Shown: one piece after another, positions 52,581 to 60,094 of the stretch
Layout of the letters: the number at the start of each line of letters is the position of its first letter
Position numbering within the stretch: the first letter of the stretch is position 1
Assembly (NCBI GenBank): GCA_005768755.1
Contig: VAFL01000016.1
Span: forward strand, 10,448 to 74,447
DNA from: Paracoccus denitrificans
GTDB lineage: Bacteria > Pseudomonadota > Alphaproteobacteria > Rhodobacterales > Rhodobacteraceae
Reading direction: 5' to 3'
DNA length: 64,000 bases
Position numbers and translations under genes: made by a program
Notes under the pieces: generated by a model
Seen by the model: the letters and a program-made list of their open reading frames with translations, nothing else
Databases searched by the model: none
What the model was told of the DNA's origin: nothing

Positions 52581-53111
52581 TCAAGCGGCCAGCGGCTGGC
52601 GCAGCAGCGTGGCGGCGGTTTCGCGCCAGAGCGGATCGACCAGTCGGCCATCAAGCGCGGCGGCGCGGAACCGCAGGGCCTGCGCCTCGGCGGGCGCATC
52701 GCGATCCAGCGCCACCATGGCCTGCGCCCGCAACTGGCAGGCTTCCTGTACGACATGCCAGGCCTCGCGATCCGTCGCGACCGGTTCGCACCAGATCAGC
52801 CCTGTGGGCGTGATCCGCCCGGCAAGGCAAAGCCGCTGCTGGCCATCCGTGATGATCAGCAGGCTTGGCGTGAAACCCGGCAGGAGATCGGCGCGAATGC
52901 CGCCCTGCCGCCCCCGGCGTAGAGCGCAGGCCGTCGCCTCGCCAAACCTGCGGAACCGGCCCAGAAGGATCGAGCTCTGCACCGGCCAGGCGCCTAGATC
53001 AGGGTCATGCGCGGCGGCCTCGCCCGCGCAGGACAGGCTGAATGGACCGGCATAGGCCGTCAGCGCGGACGGAACTTCAATCGGGAAACGGGAAACAACA
53101 TGGGTGTTCAT
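52581..53111 (-). CDS. Hypothetical protein
   Basis: 176 residues from MNTHVVSRFPIEVPSALTAY. Not recognised. It contains a stretch with several Trp/Arg and a LLIITDGQQRLCLAGRITP segment. It lies after a strong terminator and 40 bases before the 52541 start, with its own leader. No membrane segment; likely cytosolic. Confidence 0.55.
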   Translation of the reverse strand: MNTHVVSRFPIEVPSALTAYAGPFSLSCAGEAAAHDPDLGAWPVQSSILLGRFRRFGEATACALRRGRQGGIRADLLPGFTPSLLIITDGQQRLCLAGRITPTGLIWCEPVATDREAWHVVQEACQLRAQAMVALDRDAPAEAQALRFRAAALDGRLVDPLWRETAATLLRQPLAA

Positions 53112-53118
53112 GGCAAAA

Positions 53119-53142
53119 GCCTCCGCGACGGGCGGCGGAGGC
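53119..53142. terminator. Intrinsic terminator
   Basis: GCCTCCGC and GCGGAGGC form an 8-bp stem with an 8-base loop. TTTT follows on the minus strand and TTT nearby on the plus strand. It lies 51 bases downstream of the DUF6915 stop and immediately before the start of the 52581-53111 gene. Confidence 0.7.
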
Positions 53143-53193
53143 CTTTCCTCCACCTTTGCAACCAGTCACGGAAACCCCGACCCGCCTCTGCCT

Positions 53194-53556
53194 CTATCCG
53201 TCCGCCATCGCCGGATCGACCAGTACCTCGATTTTTTGCGTCCGGCCCATCCACGGCTCCGGCCGGATCGCGCGCGCCCAGTCCGCGAAGCTGGGAATAA
53301 AGCCCAGATCCTCACGCACATGCTGCTCGCCCACCCAGCGGGTCGGAATCACCCGGCCCGTGGAGAGGGTGATCGTCGGACCAAAAATCGTCTCCAGCAT
53401 GAACACGCCCTCGGCATGGTGGCGCAACGCGCGATGCCGGAAGTCGGCGGTGATTTCCTTGCTTTGGTCGAACCATGCATGCAGGGGCATGAAGTCATCG
53501 AACTCGCCGCCCCACTTTTTCACCGAGGACAGGGAATGATGATAAGGATGCGCCAT
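53194..53556 (-). CDS. DUF6915 family protein
   Basis: 120 residues from MAHPYHHSLSSVKKWGGEFD, followed by DFMPLHAWFDQSKEITADFR and HRALRHHAEGVFMLETIFG, the conserved pattern of this small family, with a His-rich middle that could bind a metal. Eleven bases separate it from the DUF6878 gene in the same direction. Function unknown. Confidence 0.75.
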   Translation of the reverse strand: MAHPYHHSLSSVKKWGGEFDDFMPLHAWFDQSKEITADFRHRALRHHAEGVFMLETIFGPTITLSTGRVIPTRWVGEQHVREDLGFIPSFADWARAIRPEPWMGRTQKIEVLVDPAMADG

Positions 53557-53567
53557 CCTTGCCTCCC

Positions 53568-54041
53568 TCAGAATATGTGTTCGTAGGTTTCGGTCGCGGT
53601 GTAACGTTCGTTGTAGTCGAGCGTAATCGTCCCCTTCTCCACGTCGAAGGTGAATTCACCATAGGCGCCATCGTTGTTTTCCCAGCCGCCATGGGTTTCC
53701 GAGAGGAAATCATAGGCAAGCTGTTCGACGGCCTCGGCGACCGTCATAGCCCGCTCGGTGATTATGTCGTCGCCCCAACTCGTGGTGGCGATGGTGATCT
53801 GGGCCTCGGGCAGGTTCACGGTCTCGCCACCGGAAAGGGCCGAGATATCCTCGACCTGGCCGCTGTCGCCATAGCCGTCGAAGGTAACCATGACCTGCGT
53901 GATGCCGGCTGCTGCCAGCGCGTCGAACAGGGCGGTCTTGTTGGCTGGCCGGATGGTTGCGCCGCGGGCCTCAAAGGTGGCGCGATCCGCCTGAAACCGC
54001 GCCATCGAGGCGGCAAAGTCGAGCGGTTTGGGATTAGTCAT
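53568..54041 (-). CDS. DUF6878 family protein
   Basis: 157 residues. The signature ITQVMVTFDGYGDSGQVEDI is characteristic, and the C-terminal part EFTFDVEKGTITLDYNERYT looks like a beta-strand-rich end. Widely encoded beside ParB-like and ArdC genes in conjugative elements. No assigned function; cytosolic. Confidence 0.75.
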   Translation of the reverse strand: MTNPKPLDFAASMARFQADRATFEARGATIRPANKTALFDALAAAGITQVMVTFDGYGDSGQVEDISALSGGETVNLPEAQITIATTSWGDDIITERAMTVAEAVEQLAYDFLSETHGGWENNDGAYGEFTFDVEKGTITLDYNERYTATETYEHIF

Positions 54042-54186
54042 GCGTGGTCTCCCGGAGAGCGGTGAACGGACAAGCCGACCGGCGCTGTCTCAAACCGGCA
54101 AGCTCGCCCCGTCCCGGCCCGCCTTTTCCTCTCATGGCCCCGGCGGGGGCGACCGTCGGGACGCGGGGATGCGGCGCTGCCGCGCC

Positions 54187-54351
54187 TCATTCGAACGGAT
54201 CGATTTCCAGCTTCACCATCTCATCATCGCCATCCCATTCGGCGGCAGGGCATGCGGCATGGGTGCCATCTCCGGCCTCGAACACGACGATCTCGACCAT
54301 CAGTGTGGCGGCGAGGCTGGCGGCGAAGGCGGTGGCATCTGCGTAGGACAT
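54187..54351 (-). CDS. Small hypothetical protein
   Basis: 54 residues from MSYADATAFAASLAATLMVE, acidic at the C-terminus (AEWDGDDEMVKLEIDPFE). ATG 54351 is preferred to an upstream start at 54432 because the extra 27 residues are basic and unrelated. Size and acidity would suit a small inhibitor or DNA mimic, but this is only suggestive. Confidence 0.45.
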   Translation of the reverse strand: MSYADATAFAASLAATLMVEIVVFEAGDGTHAACPAAEWDGDDEMVKLEIDPFE

Positions 54352-54733
54352 CTTTTCGGCTCCTGTCTTGGAGGCGGAGGACCATCCCCCGCGTGACAGG
54401 CGCCCGATGTGTCTGACCGGATCTGCCATCACCCTCGGGTCCCCGAGGGCGGCACGCTTGCGTAGACCGACCCCCTGCGGGTTGACTGGAAAGAGACGGA
54501 TCAGACCAAGGTTTACGAATGGAAGTGGGGATGGGGCTTTGCATCAGACAGGAGCCGGATGTCCGCAGATGTCACCGCGCCAGCCGTGCCGCCATGCGGA
54601 CGTCAGAGCCGCGTTCTATTCAGGCCGGGGGATGGAACCAACGGCCCCGCCATCAGAATGGGGATGACATGGTGAAGCTCGACATTGGTCCGTGAGGTAA
54701 TCACCTGCCGCTTGCGCCCCGTTCCGGCAGGCA
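54352..54733. other. 382-base region without a supported gene
   Basis: The gap contains only short frames without recognisable domains. It separates the small acidic protein from the 54734-55039 gene and could carry a promoter; I see no defined element. Confidence 0.45.
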
Positions 54734-55039
54734 TCAATCCCAGAGCCCTTCGGCGATCTCGCGGGCGATCATGGCGCGGGCCTTAATCATCACATCGTCG
54801 CCTGATGTGTCGATATGCCCGTAGAACCGCGCCCGACCGCGATGCGCCGTCCAGTCGTTATAATAGCAGTATTCGCGGGCAGTGAGGCGAAAGGCGCGCA
54901 GGTCCGCCGCCCAATGGGGTTTCGGCTCGACCACGACGGTGACGCCATCATGGGTTTCTTCCCAAGGCAGGGATCGCTCAGCAGGCAGATTGCGGCGGTC
55001 ATCGCGGAATATCTCATCAATGTCGATGGATGCGGACAT
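54734..55039 (-). CDS. Hypothetical protein
   Basis: 101 residues from MSASIDIDEIFRDDRRNLPA. It contains AREYCYYNDWTAHRGRARFY, and ends AMIAREIAEGLWD. Not recognised. It follows a terminator after the ParB gene and so has its own promoter. Mixed charge and short length; may be one of the small regulatory or anti-host proteins of this block. Confidence 0.55.
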   Translation of the reverse strand: MSASIDIDEIFRDDRRNLPAERSLPWEETHDGVTVVVEPKPHWAADLRAFRLTAREYCYYNDWTAHRGRARFYGHIDTSGDDVMIKARAMIAREIAEGLWD

Positions 55040-55059
55040 TGGGGTTCTCCAAAGAAAAA

Positions 55060-55080
55060 GCCCGGTCACGAGGACCGGGC
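55060..55080 (-). terminator. Intrinsic terminator after the ParB-like gene
   Basis: GCCCGGTC and GACCGGGC form an 8-bp perfect stem with a 5-base loop, flanked on the plus strand by AAAGAAAAA, i.e. a T-rich tract on the minus strand. It lies 51 bases beyond the ParB stop. Confidence 0.75.
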
Positions 55081-55130
55081 GAGTGTCGGAAACGGAACGG
55101 AGGGGGCGGTCATTGTCGCCCCATCTTGCC

Positions 55131-57245
55131 CTATTCGGCGGCGACGGCGTGCTGCGGGTCGTCTTCATCCTCCTCGCCGTCACCGGTGAGGAAATCCGGC
55201 AGATCTTCGGCTTCAACATCGACAGCATCCGCCGCACCGGCCCCCACATCGGGATCAACCATGCGCAGCGGTTCGGGCAGCCAGCCGGTTTCGGCCAGCA
55301 GACGTTCGGCCTCCTGCGCCATGTCGCCCTTCTTCAGGTGGTCTATCAGTTGCGCCGCCCGTTCGCCCGCGCCCTCGCGCACCGCCTCGATGATGCGTGG
55401 CTTGGTCACCCGACCGAGATAGTTGCCGACGGTCGGCCGCCAGCCCACCGCTACCATGTCGAGCCCGGTCGCGCCCGCCAGCCGGTCGGCCTGTGATAGC
55501 CGCACGTCGAGACCATGCTGACTGACGCCCATGCCGCTATAGGGGTTCGGCTTTTCATGCAGCGCATTGACGCCGAAGCTGACGCAATGGGCGAGCAACT
55601 CCATACGGGTGCCATCGTCCTGCCCCTCAAGCCAGTCCCAGAGCGCGGCGTCATCCGCCGGGATGTGATCACCCCAGCGTTCCTGCCGCTCCTGGATGGA
55701 CTTTGCCGAAGCGCTCTCGCCCAGCCCCTCGGCCTGAACGGGGAAATGCACCTCGCGGATATGGGCCTCAAGGCATCCCTTACTGGAATGCGGCAGGAAG
55801 CAATCGCTGACCAGCCGGTGCAGCAGCGCGGTCATGGCAACATGCGGATATTGCGCAACGGCGTCGCGTAGGGCCAGCGTGCGATGCGCAGTGAGTTCGC
55901 TGACAAGACGGTCCGGCAGCGGTTTGATGGCATCGGTCTCATCGTCCTCGTCGGCCTCCGGCACTACGCCGCCCACGGTGATCACAGCGCGTTGGACACT
56001 GCCGGGCTCATCACTTTCGACGCGCAAACCATCGGCGCCATCGCCCTCCTGGCCTTCCACCACCTCATCCTCGGGACGGACGAAGCCACACTCGACGACA
56101 AGCCCACCATCGTGACGGATGCTGACAAAGACGCCGGCATGGGCCATCTGATCAGCGTCATATCGCAGGGGACGGTCCTCGAAGGCGTCCAGCGCTTCCT
56201 CGATTTCGCCTAGACGCGCGTCCACCTCGTCGGGGAATTCGTCAGCCTCGGCATATTCCGCCTCGAGCGCGTCGAATTCGTCGCGCAGCTTTTCCCGTTC
56301 CGCACGCTCCGCATCGCTCAGGTCAATGGTGGCGCCGGTCAGGCGGCGCAGGCCGTTGCCATGGCCGTAGGGAAAGTCGACCGCGACTTCGATCCATTTC
56401 CAGCCCTCGGCGGCGATGACCTCGGCCTCAGCCTTCAGCTTTTCGTCCACCAACTTGTCAAGCAATATCGGGTCCTGCAGCCAGCCACCATCGTCCTGCT
56501 GGAAGAGATCGCGCAGCACAGTGCCGCCCGCTGCCTCATAGGCTTCCAGGCCGACAAACAGCGCCCGTTTGTCGGCGGCGCGGACCGTGGTTTCGGTCAG
56601 CAGACGCCGGATGTGGTAGGGGTCCTTCTGCCAACTGTCCTTGATCGCATCCCAGACCTGTTCCTGCCGCGCATGATCCTGGGTTACCGTGAACGCCATC
56701 AGTTGCTCGAGCGTCATGCCGTCCTCGGCATAGACCTCCAGCAAGGATGGCGCGACCGCTGCCAGGCGCAGGCGTTGCTTCACCACCTTCGCGTCAACGA
56801 AGAAGGCCCCCGCGATCTCTTCCTCTCCCATGCCCTTGTCACGCAGGGTCTGGAAGGCGCGGAACTGATCGAGCGGATGCAGCGGCGCGCGTTCGATATT
56901 CTCGGCCAGCGAGACCTCGTCGATCAGCACATCGCCCGCCTCCGAGACCACGCAGGGCACCGGCGCGATCTTGTTCAGGCGCTTCTGCTTGACCAGCAGT
57001 TCCAGCGCCCGGAAGCGCCGACCGCCGGCAGGCACTTCGAAGAGCCCGGTCTCCTGCCCATCCGCGTCGAGTTCGGGCCGCACATGCAGCGACTGGATCA
57101 GTCCGCGCCGGGCGATGGATTCGGCCAGCTCCTCGACCGAGATCCCGGCCTTCATCCGCCGGACATTGGCCTGGCTCAGCACCAGCTTGTTGAAAGGGAT
57201 GTCTCGCGACGACGCGAGGATAATCTTCTGATTGGCATTGGCCAT
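55131..57245 (-). CDS. Large ParB/RepB-like protein
   Basis: About 704 residues from MANANQKIILASSRDIPFNK. The ParB N-terminal domain (about 15-110: SIARRGLIQSLHVRPE, FEVPAGGRRFRALELL, CVVSEAGDVLIDEVSLAENI) with the ARRF-like CTP-binding motif is followed by a helix-turn-helix stretch and a long C-terminal extension (about 230-700) with an acidic, Glu/Asp-rich middle. Ordinary ParB is about 300 residues, so this belongs to the plasmid/ICE ParB-like class of unclear partition role. No ParA neighbour is seen. Confidence 0.88.
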   Translation of the reverse strand: MANANQKIILASSRDIPFNKLVLSQANVRRMKAGISVEELAESIARRGLIQSLHVRPELDADGQETGLFEVPAGGRRFRALELLVKQKRLNKIAPVPCVVSEAGDVLIDEVSLAENIERAPLHPLDQFRAFQTLRDKGMGEEEIAGAFFVDAKVVKQRLRLAAVAPSLLEVYAEDGMTLEQLMAFTVTQDHARQEQVWDAIKDSWQKDPYHIRRLLTETTVRAADKRALFVGLEAYEAAGGTVLRDLFQQDDGGWLQDPILLDKLVDEKLKAEAEVIAAEGWKWIEVAVDFPYGHGNGLRRLTGATIDLSDAERAEREKLRDEFDALEAEYAEADEFPDEVDARLGEIEEALDAFEDRPLRYDADQMAHAGVFVSIRHDGGLVVECGFVRPEDEVVEGQEGDGADGLRVESDEPGSVQRAVITVGGVVPEADEDDETDAIKPLPDRLVSELTAHRTLALRDAVAQYPHVAMTALLHRLVSDCFLPHSSKGCLEAHIREVHFPVQAEGLGESASAKSIQERQERWGDHIPADDAALWDWLEGQDDGTRMELLAHCVSFGVNALHEKPNPYSGMGVSQHGLDVRLSQADRLAGATGLDMVAVGWRPTVGNYLGRVTKPRIIEAVREGAGERAAQLIDHLKKGDMAQEAERLLAETGWLPEPLRMVDPDVGAGAADAVDVEAEDLPDFLTGDGEEDEDDPQHAVAAE

Positions 57246-57397
57246 TAGGATTGCTCCGCGACGGGCGCCGAAAGCCTCTCTCTCGGCAACCGACCCGTCA
57301 CGACGCACAGCGCCGCCCTCTTCCTCGAAAGAGAGCGGCGCCGGATCATAGGGGCGACGATTGAAGATCATGCCCTCCCGTCATCTTCATCGGAAGG

Positions 57398-57754
57398 TCA
57401 TTGGCCGGCGCAGGCGTGGAGCAACTGCTCAGCGCCCCGAATGCTGCCAGCCTCCCGCGCAGCTTCCGCCCAGACCGAAATCGGCAGATCGCTAGCAAAG
57501 TGCAGATCGCGCTCGATCCCCATGGCGAAGGGCAAGCGGATGGATCGCAGCTCGTCAAAGGACCAGGAACCCAATTCGGGACAACCGAGATCGGCCAAGC
57601 CGAACATGATATCGCCCCCTGCATCGAGTTCGGTGGCCAGCCAGACGCCGGCGCCGAAAGGATTGAAGAATTTGACCACCGGGGCGCGGTCGGCGCCAGC
57701 CTCTTGGCCATTGGCCAGCAGTCGGTCACGTTGCACAGAGGTCAGGAGGATCAT
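57398..57754 (-). CDS. DUF2958 family protein
   Basis: 118 residues starting MILLTSVQRDRLLANGQEAG. Characteristic LADLGCPELGSWSFDELRSI and VVKFFNPFGAGVWLATELDA segments. Encoded immediately downstream of ardC with a four-base overlap, its usual position in conjugative elements. Function unknown. RIT insertion upstream probably cuts it off from the original ardC promoter. Confidence 0.82.
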   Translation of the reverse strand: MILLTSVQRDRLLANGQEAGADRAPVVKFFNPFGAGVWLATELDAGGDIMFGLADLGCPELGSWSFDELRSIRLPFAMGIERDLHFASDLPISVWAEAAREAGSIRGAEQLLHACAGQ

Positions 57755-58050
57755 GCCGCCGCCCTCCCACCCATAGCTGCGCTATCCGCCTCGGGCAGAT
57801 GCGCCAGCAGCCAGTCCGCCGCCTTGCTGGCCTGCGACGCGGCGCGGACGATGGCGCGATTGTCTCCACGGAGCACCTCCAACCAGGAGCCAATGTAATC
57901 GGCGTGGCGCACGGTCGGCACGATCCCGAGCGAGGCGCAGCAGAAGGCGGCGTTCATCTCGGCGACCAGTTCCTCGAAAGCGTATGTCTTTGTGCCGAAG
58001 CTGCCGGTGAGATCGCGTCCGAGACGAGACGCATGGCCCGAGGCGTGGCA
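57751..58050 (-). pseudogene. ardC: ArdC-like antirestriction protein, C-terminal fragment
   Basis: The frame on the minus strand has 99 residues before the stop: CHASGHASRLGRDLTGSFGT, KTYAFEELVAEMNAAF, ADYIGSWLEVLRGDNRAIVR. This is the C-terminal end of the ArdC (DUF1738/zincin) family. The sequence begins just at the second His of the HExxH zinc motif and is interrupted by RIT sequence, with a stop codon in the terminal repeat. The missing N-terminal two thirds should lie to the right of 64000. Confidence 0.85.
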
Positions 58051-58077
58051 ATTATGCCGATATCGGCATAATTGCCA
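58046..58077. repeat. Perfect 32-bp palindrome at the ardC/RIT junction
   Basis: The half site TGGCAATTATGCCGAT is repeated in exact inverted orientation without a spacer. It contains two copies of the ATTATGCCG core found in the RIT ends and overlaps the left terminal repeat by two bases. The outer TGGCA/TGCCA includes ardC codons. It could come from two facing RIT ends or an imprecise excision. Confidence 0.8.
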
Positions 58078-58102
58078 TTATGCCGCTAGCCGGATTATGC
58101 CG
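58076..58102 (+). repeat. RIT left terminal inverted repeat
   Basis: 27 bp, starting CATTATGCCGCTAG and ending GGATTATGCCG. It matches the inverse of 63974-64000 at 26 of 27 positions (C/T at the fifteenth). It contains two direct copies of ATTATGCCG, at 58077 and 58094, the likely recombinase-binding core. Confidence 0.92.
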
Positions 58103-58150
58103 CATGGCCGTGCTTGCCGGCTGTCACGCCTGTTTTCGGTCATGCGGCAG

Positions 58151-58162
58151 TTCGGCATAATC
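58151..58162 (-). repeat. RIT left subterminal repeat
   Basis: TTCGGCATAATC is the exact inverse of 63915-63926 and is oriented against the outer repeat. It lies 87 bp inside the left end and overlaps the ritC stop codon. Confidence 0.8.
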
Positions 58163-59153
58163 AGAGCGCTTCGAGGAATGCGAGCAGTTCGTCGCTGGGG
58201 CGATATCGCCCCGGATGCATCTCCGGGCTGGCGACCTGAGAGAGCGCCTTTTCCTTCAGCCGCATGTCGGCGTGGATATAGATCTGGGTCGTTTCCACGG
58301 ATTCGTGCCCGAGCCACAGTGCGATCACGGATTGGTCGACGCCGTGATGGAGCAATTCCATCGCCGTGCTGTGGCGAAGCGTGTGCGGGGTGACGCGTTT
58401 GCCTGTCAGGCTCGGGCAAGCCCGTGATGCCTTCAGGCAATACTTGCGCACTAGGTGCTCCAAAGCATCACGGCTGAGCTTCTCGCCCCGGATCGACGGG
58501 AACATCGGACCATCGCCGTCGCGGCGTTCGCCGACCCAGCCCTGGATCAGTTTCGCCGTATCACGACGAAGAGGCGTGCTGCGTTCCTTCCGGCCCTTGC
58601 CGATGCACCGGATGTGAGCCCCGGTGCCGAGGATCACGTCCTTGCAGCGCAAGTTTGTCAGTTCGGATGCCCGTAGCCCGGTCTGAAGTGCAAGCACCAG
58701 CAGCACATGATCACGCCGCCCCACCCACGTCGTTCGATCCGGTGCGGCAAGCAAAGCCGCAATCTCCTCAGCGTCAAGGAACGTCACGCTCCGCTTTACA
58801 TACCGCTTGTTCGGCATCGCGAGAATGCGCTGGCAATGAAGAAGCCAATTCGGATCGGTCAAAGCAACGTAGCGGAAGAATGAGCGGATGGCGGCAAGGC
58901 GCGTATTGCGGGTGCGTGCCGTGTTGCCCCGCGCCGTTTCGACATGGGTCAGGAAGTCAGCGACGAGATCAGCATCCAGATCTTCGACCGTCAGTTTTGT
59001 CGGTGGCTTTCCACACCGTGCACTTGCGTACCGGATCAACAGCCGGAACGTGTCCCGATAACCCGCGATGGTATGATGGCTCGCTTCCATCTGCGTGGAG
59101 AGCCGATCGGTGAAGAAGCGCTGGATCAGCGCGGGGAAGTTGGTCGTCTTCAT
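58161..59153 (-). CDS. ritC: RIT tyrosine recombinase C (XerC/D-like)
   Basis: About 330 residues from MKTTNFPALIQRFFTDRLST; the longer frame to 59453 lies within ritB. An N-terminal SAM-like DNA-binding domain (about 5-95) precedes the catalytic domain with Arg in LQTGLRASELTNL, HTLRHS, the ALWLGHESVETTQIYIH box with the nucleophilic Tyr. All catalytic residues are present. The start shares a base with the ritB stop (TGATG), so it is coupled. In RIT elements three recombinases act together. Confidence 0.9.
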   Translation of the reverse strand: MKTTNFPALIQRFFTDRLSTQMEASHHTIAGYRDTFRLLIRYASARCGKPPTKLTVEDLDADLVADFLTHVETARGNTARTRNTRLAAIRSFFRYVALTDPNWLLHCQRILAMPNKRYVKRSVTFLDAEEIAALLAAPDRTTWVGRRDHVLLVLALQTGLRASELTNLRCKDVILGTGAHIRCIGKGRKERSTPLRRDTAKLIQGWVGERRDGDGPMFPSIRGEKLSRDALEHLVRKYCLKASRACPSLTGKRVTPHTLRHSTAMELLHHGVDQSVIALWLGHESVETTQIYIHADMRLKEKALSQVASPEMHPGRYRPSDELLAFLEAL

Positions 59154-60094
59154 CACACTTCCACCTCCGCCGCCACGCCTGTTATTCGAGCGGAGGCCAA
59201 TTCCAGCAGTTCCGGGACCGCTTCCAGATACCAGTATGTATGGGCGGGGTTCGCATGACCGAGCCATGTTGTGAGCTTGATCATCTCGCGACCAACGTCT
59301 TTGCCCGATCGATACCAGCTTAGCATGGTACGCACTGCGAAGGTGTGGCGAAGATCGTGGATGCGTGGTCCGCAACCGTGCCGAAGATGAAGCTGCGGCT
59401 GCCGCAGCCCGATCTGCTGGCACACATGCGCGAAGTTGTAGCGGGCGCTGCAATCGCCGAGACGATGCCCCTCGCAGGTCACGAAGAATGCTCCCGGCCT
59501 GCGCCCGAGCAGCCGGTCGCGCTCGTGACCGTAGCTTTCCAGCCGCTTCACGACGCTCGGATCCAGCGGCAGCAATCGCTCCTTGCCGAGTTTGCCCTGC
59601 CGGACATGAAGAACGCCGGATTCAACATCGAGGTCAGCAGGATCGAGACCGAGAGCTTCGCTAATCCGAAGTCCGGTCACGGCGATCAGACCGAAGAGGG
59701 TCGAGCAGGTCAGGCCACGAAGGCCGTAGACTGATGGTAATGTCCGCGCCTGCTCGATGATCGCGACGATTTCGGCGTCGTCATAAATATACGGATGCCC
59801 ACGCTGAACGCGACCCGGCACCAATCCCCGGGGCGGGGCCTCGTGCCTGGAGTCCATGCCGTGCAACCACTCGGCAAACTGGCGGGCTACCCTGAAGCGT
59901 GTCGCCCGGGTTCCGGGACTGGCGGAGGGCAGGCTTTCGAGCCAACGCATGACGAGGCTTGTGCTGACGTGTTGCGCCCCATCGCAGTCAGTAAAGGTGA
60001 CGAAGCGGCGTAGTATCCTTTCATCAGTGCTCAGATCGGCGCCGAGTTGCCTTCTGATGGTCAGGTAGCGGTCCATTTCGGAGAGGAAGTTCAT
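59153..60094 (-). CDS. ritB: RIT tyrosine recombinase B
   Basis: 313 residues with complete active site: Arg in VTGLRISEALGLDPAD, HDLRHTFAVRTML, TWLGHANPAHTYWYL (Tyr). A SAM-like N-terminal domain precedes it. It overlaps ritA by four bases (60091-60094). The catalytic domain diverges clearly from ritA and ritC, as expected of the three RIT families, so they are not recent duplicates. Confidence 0.9.
   Translation of the reverse strand: MNFLSEMDRYLTIRRQLGADLSTDERILRRFVTFTDCDGAQHVSTSLVMRWLESLPSASPGTRATRFRVARQFAEWLHGMDSRHEAPPRGLVPGRVQRGHPYIYDDAEIVAIIEQARTLPSVYGLRGLTCSTLFGLIAVTGLRISEALGLDPADLDVESGVLHVRQGKLGKERLLPLDPSVVKRLESYGHERDRLLGRRPGAFFVTCEGHRLGDCSARYNFAHVCQQIGLRQPQLHLRHGCGPRIHDLRHTFAVRTMLSWYRSGKDVGREMIKLTTWLGHANPAHTYWYLEAVPELLELASARITGVAAEVEV

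Larger units (their letters stand above)
18351..58050. mobile_element. Conjugative element (Trb-type), interrupted at its right side by a RIT element
   Basis: The span holds a full conjugation machine: Trb mating-pair genes, coupling protein, relaxase, transglycosylase and signal peptidase. It also holds replication and partition functions (RepA, ParB), antirestriction (ArdC) and DNA-processing genes, nearly all on the minus strand. The content matches integrative and conjugative elements and plasmids of Alphaproteobacteria. The left limit is placed at the last trb-linked gene; no attachment site or integrase is visible. The right limit is unknown because ardC continues past the RIT insertion beyond the window. 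Confidence 0.85.
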
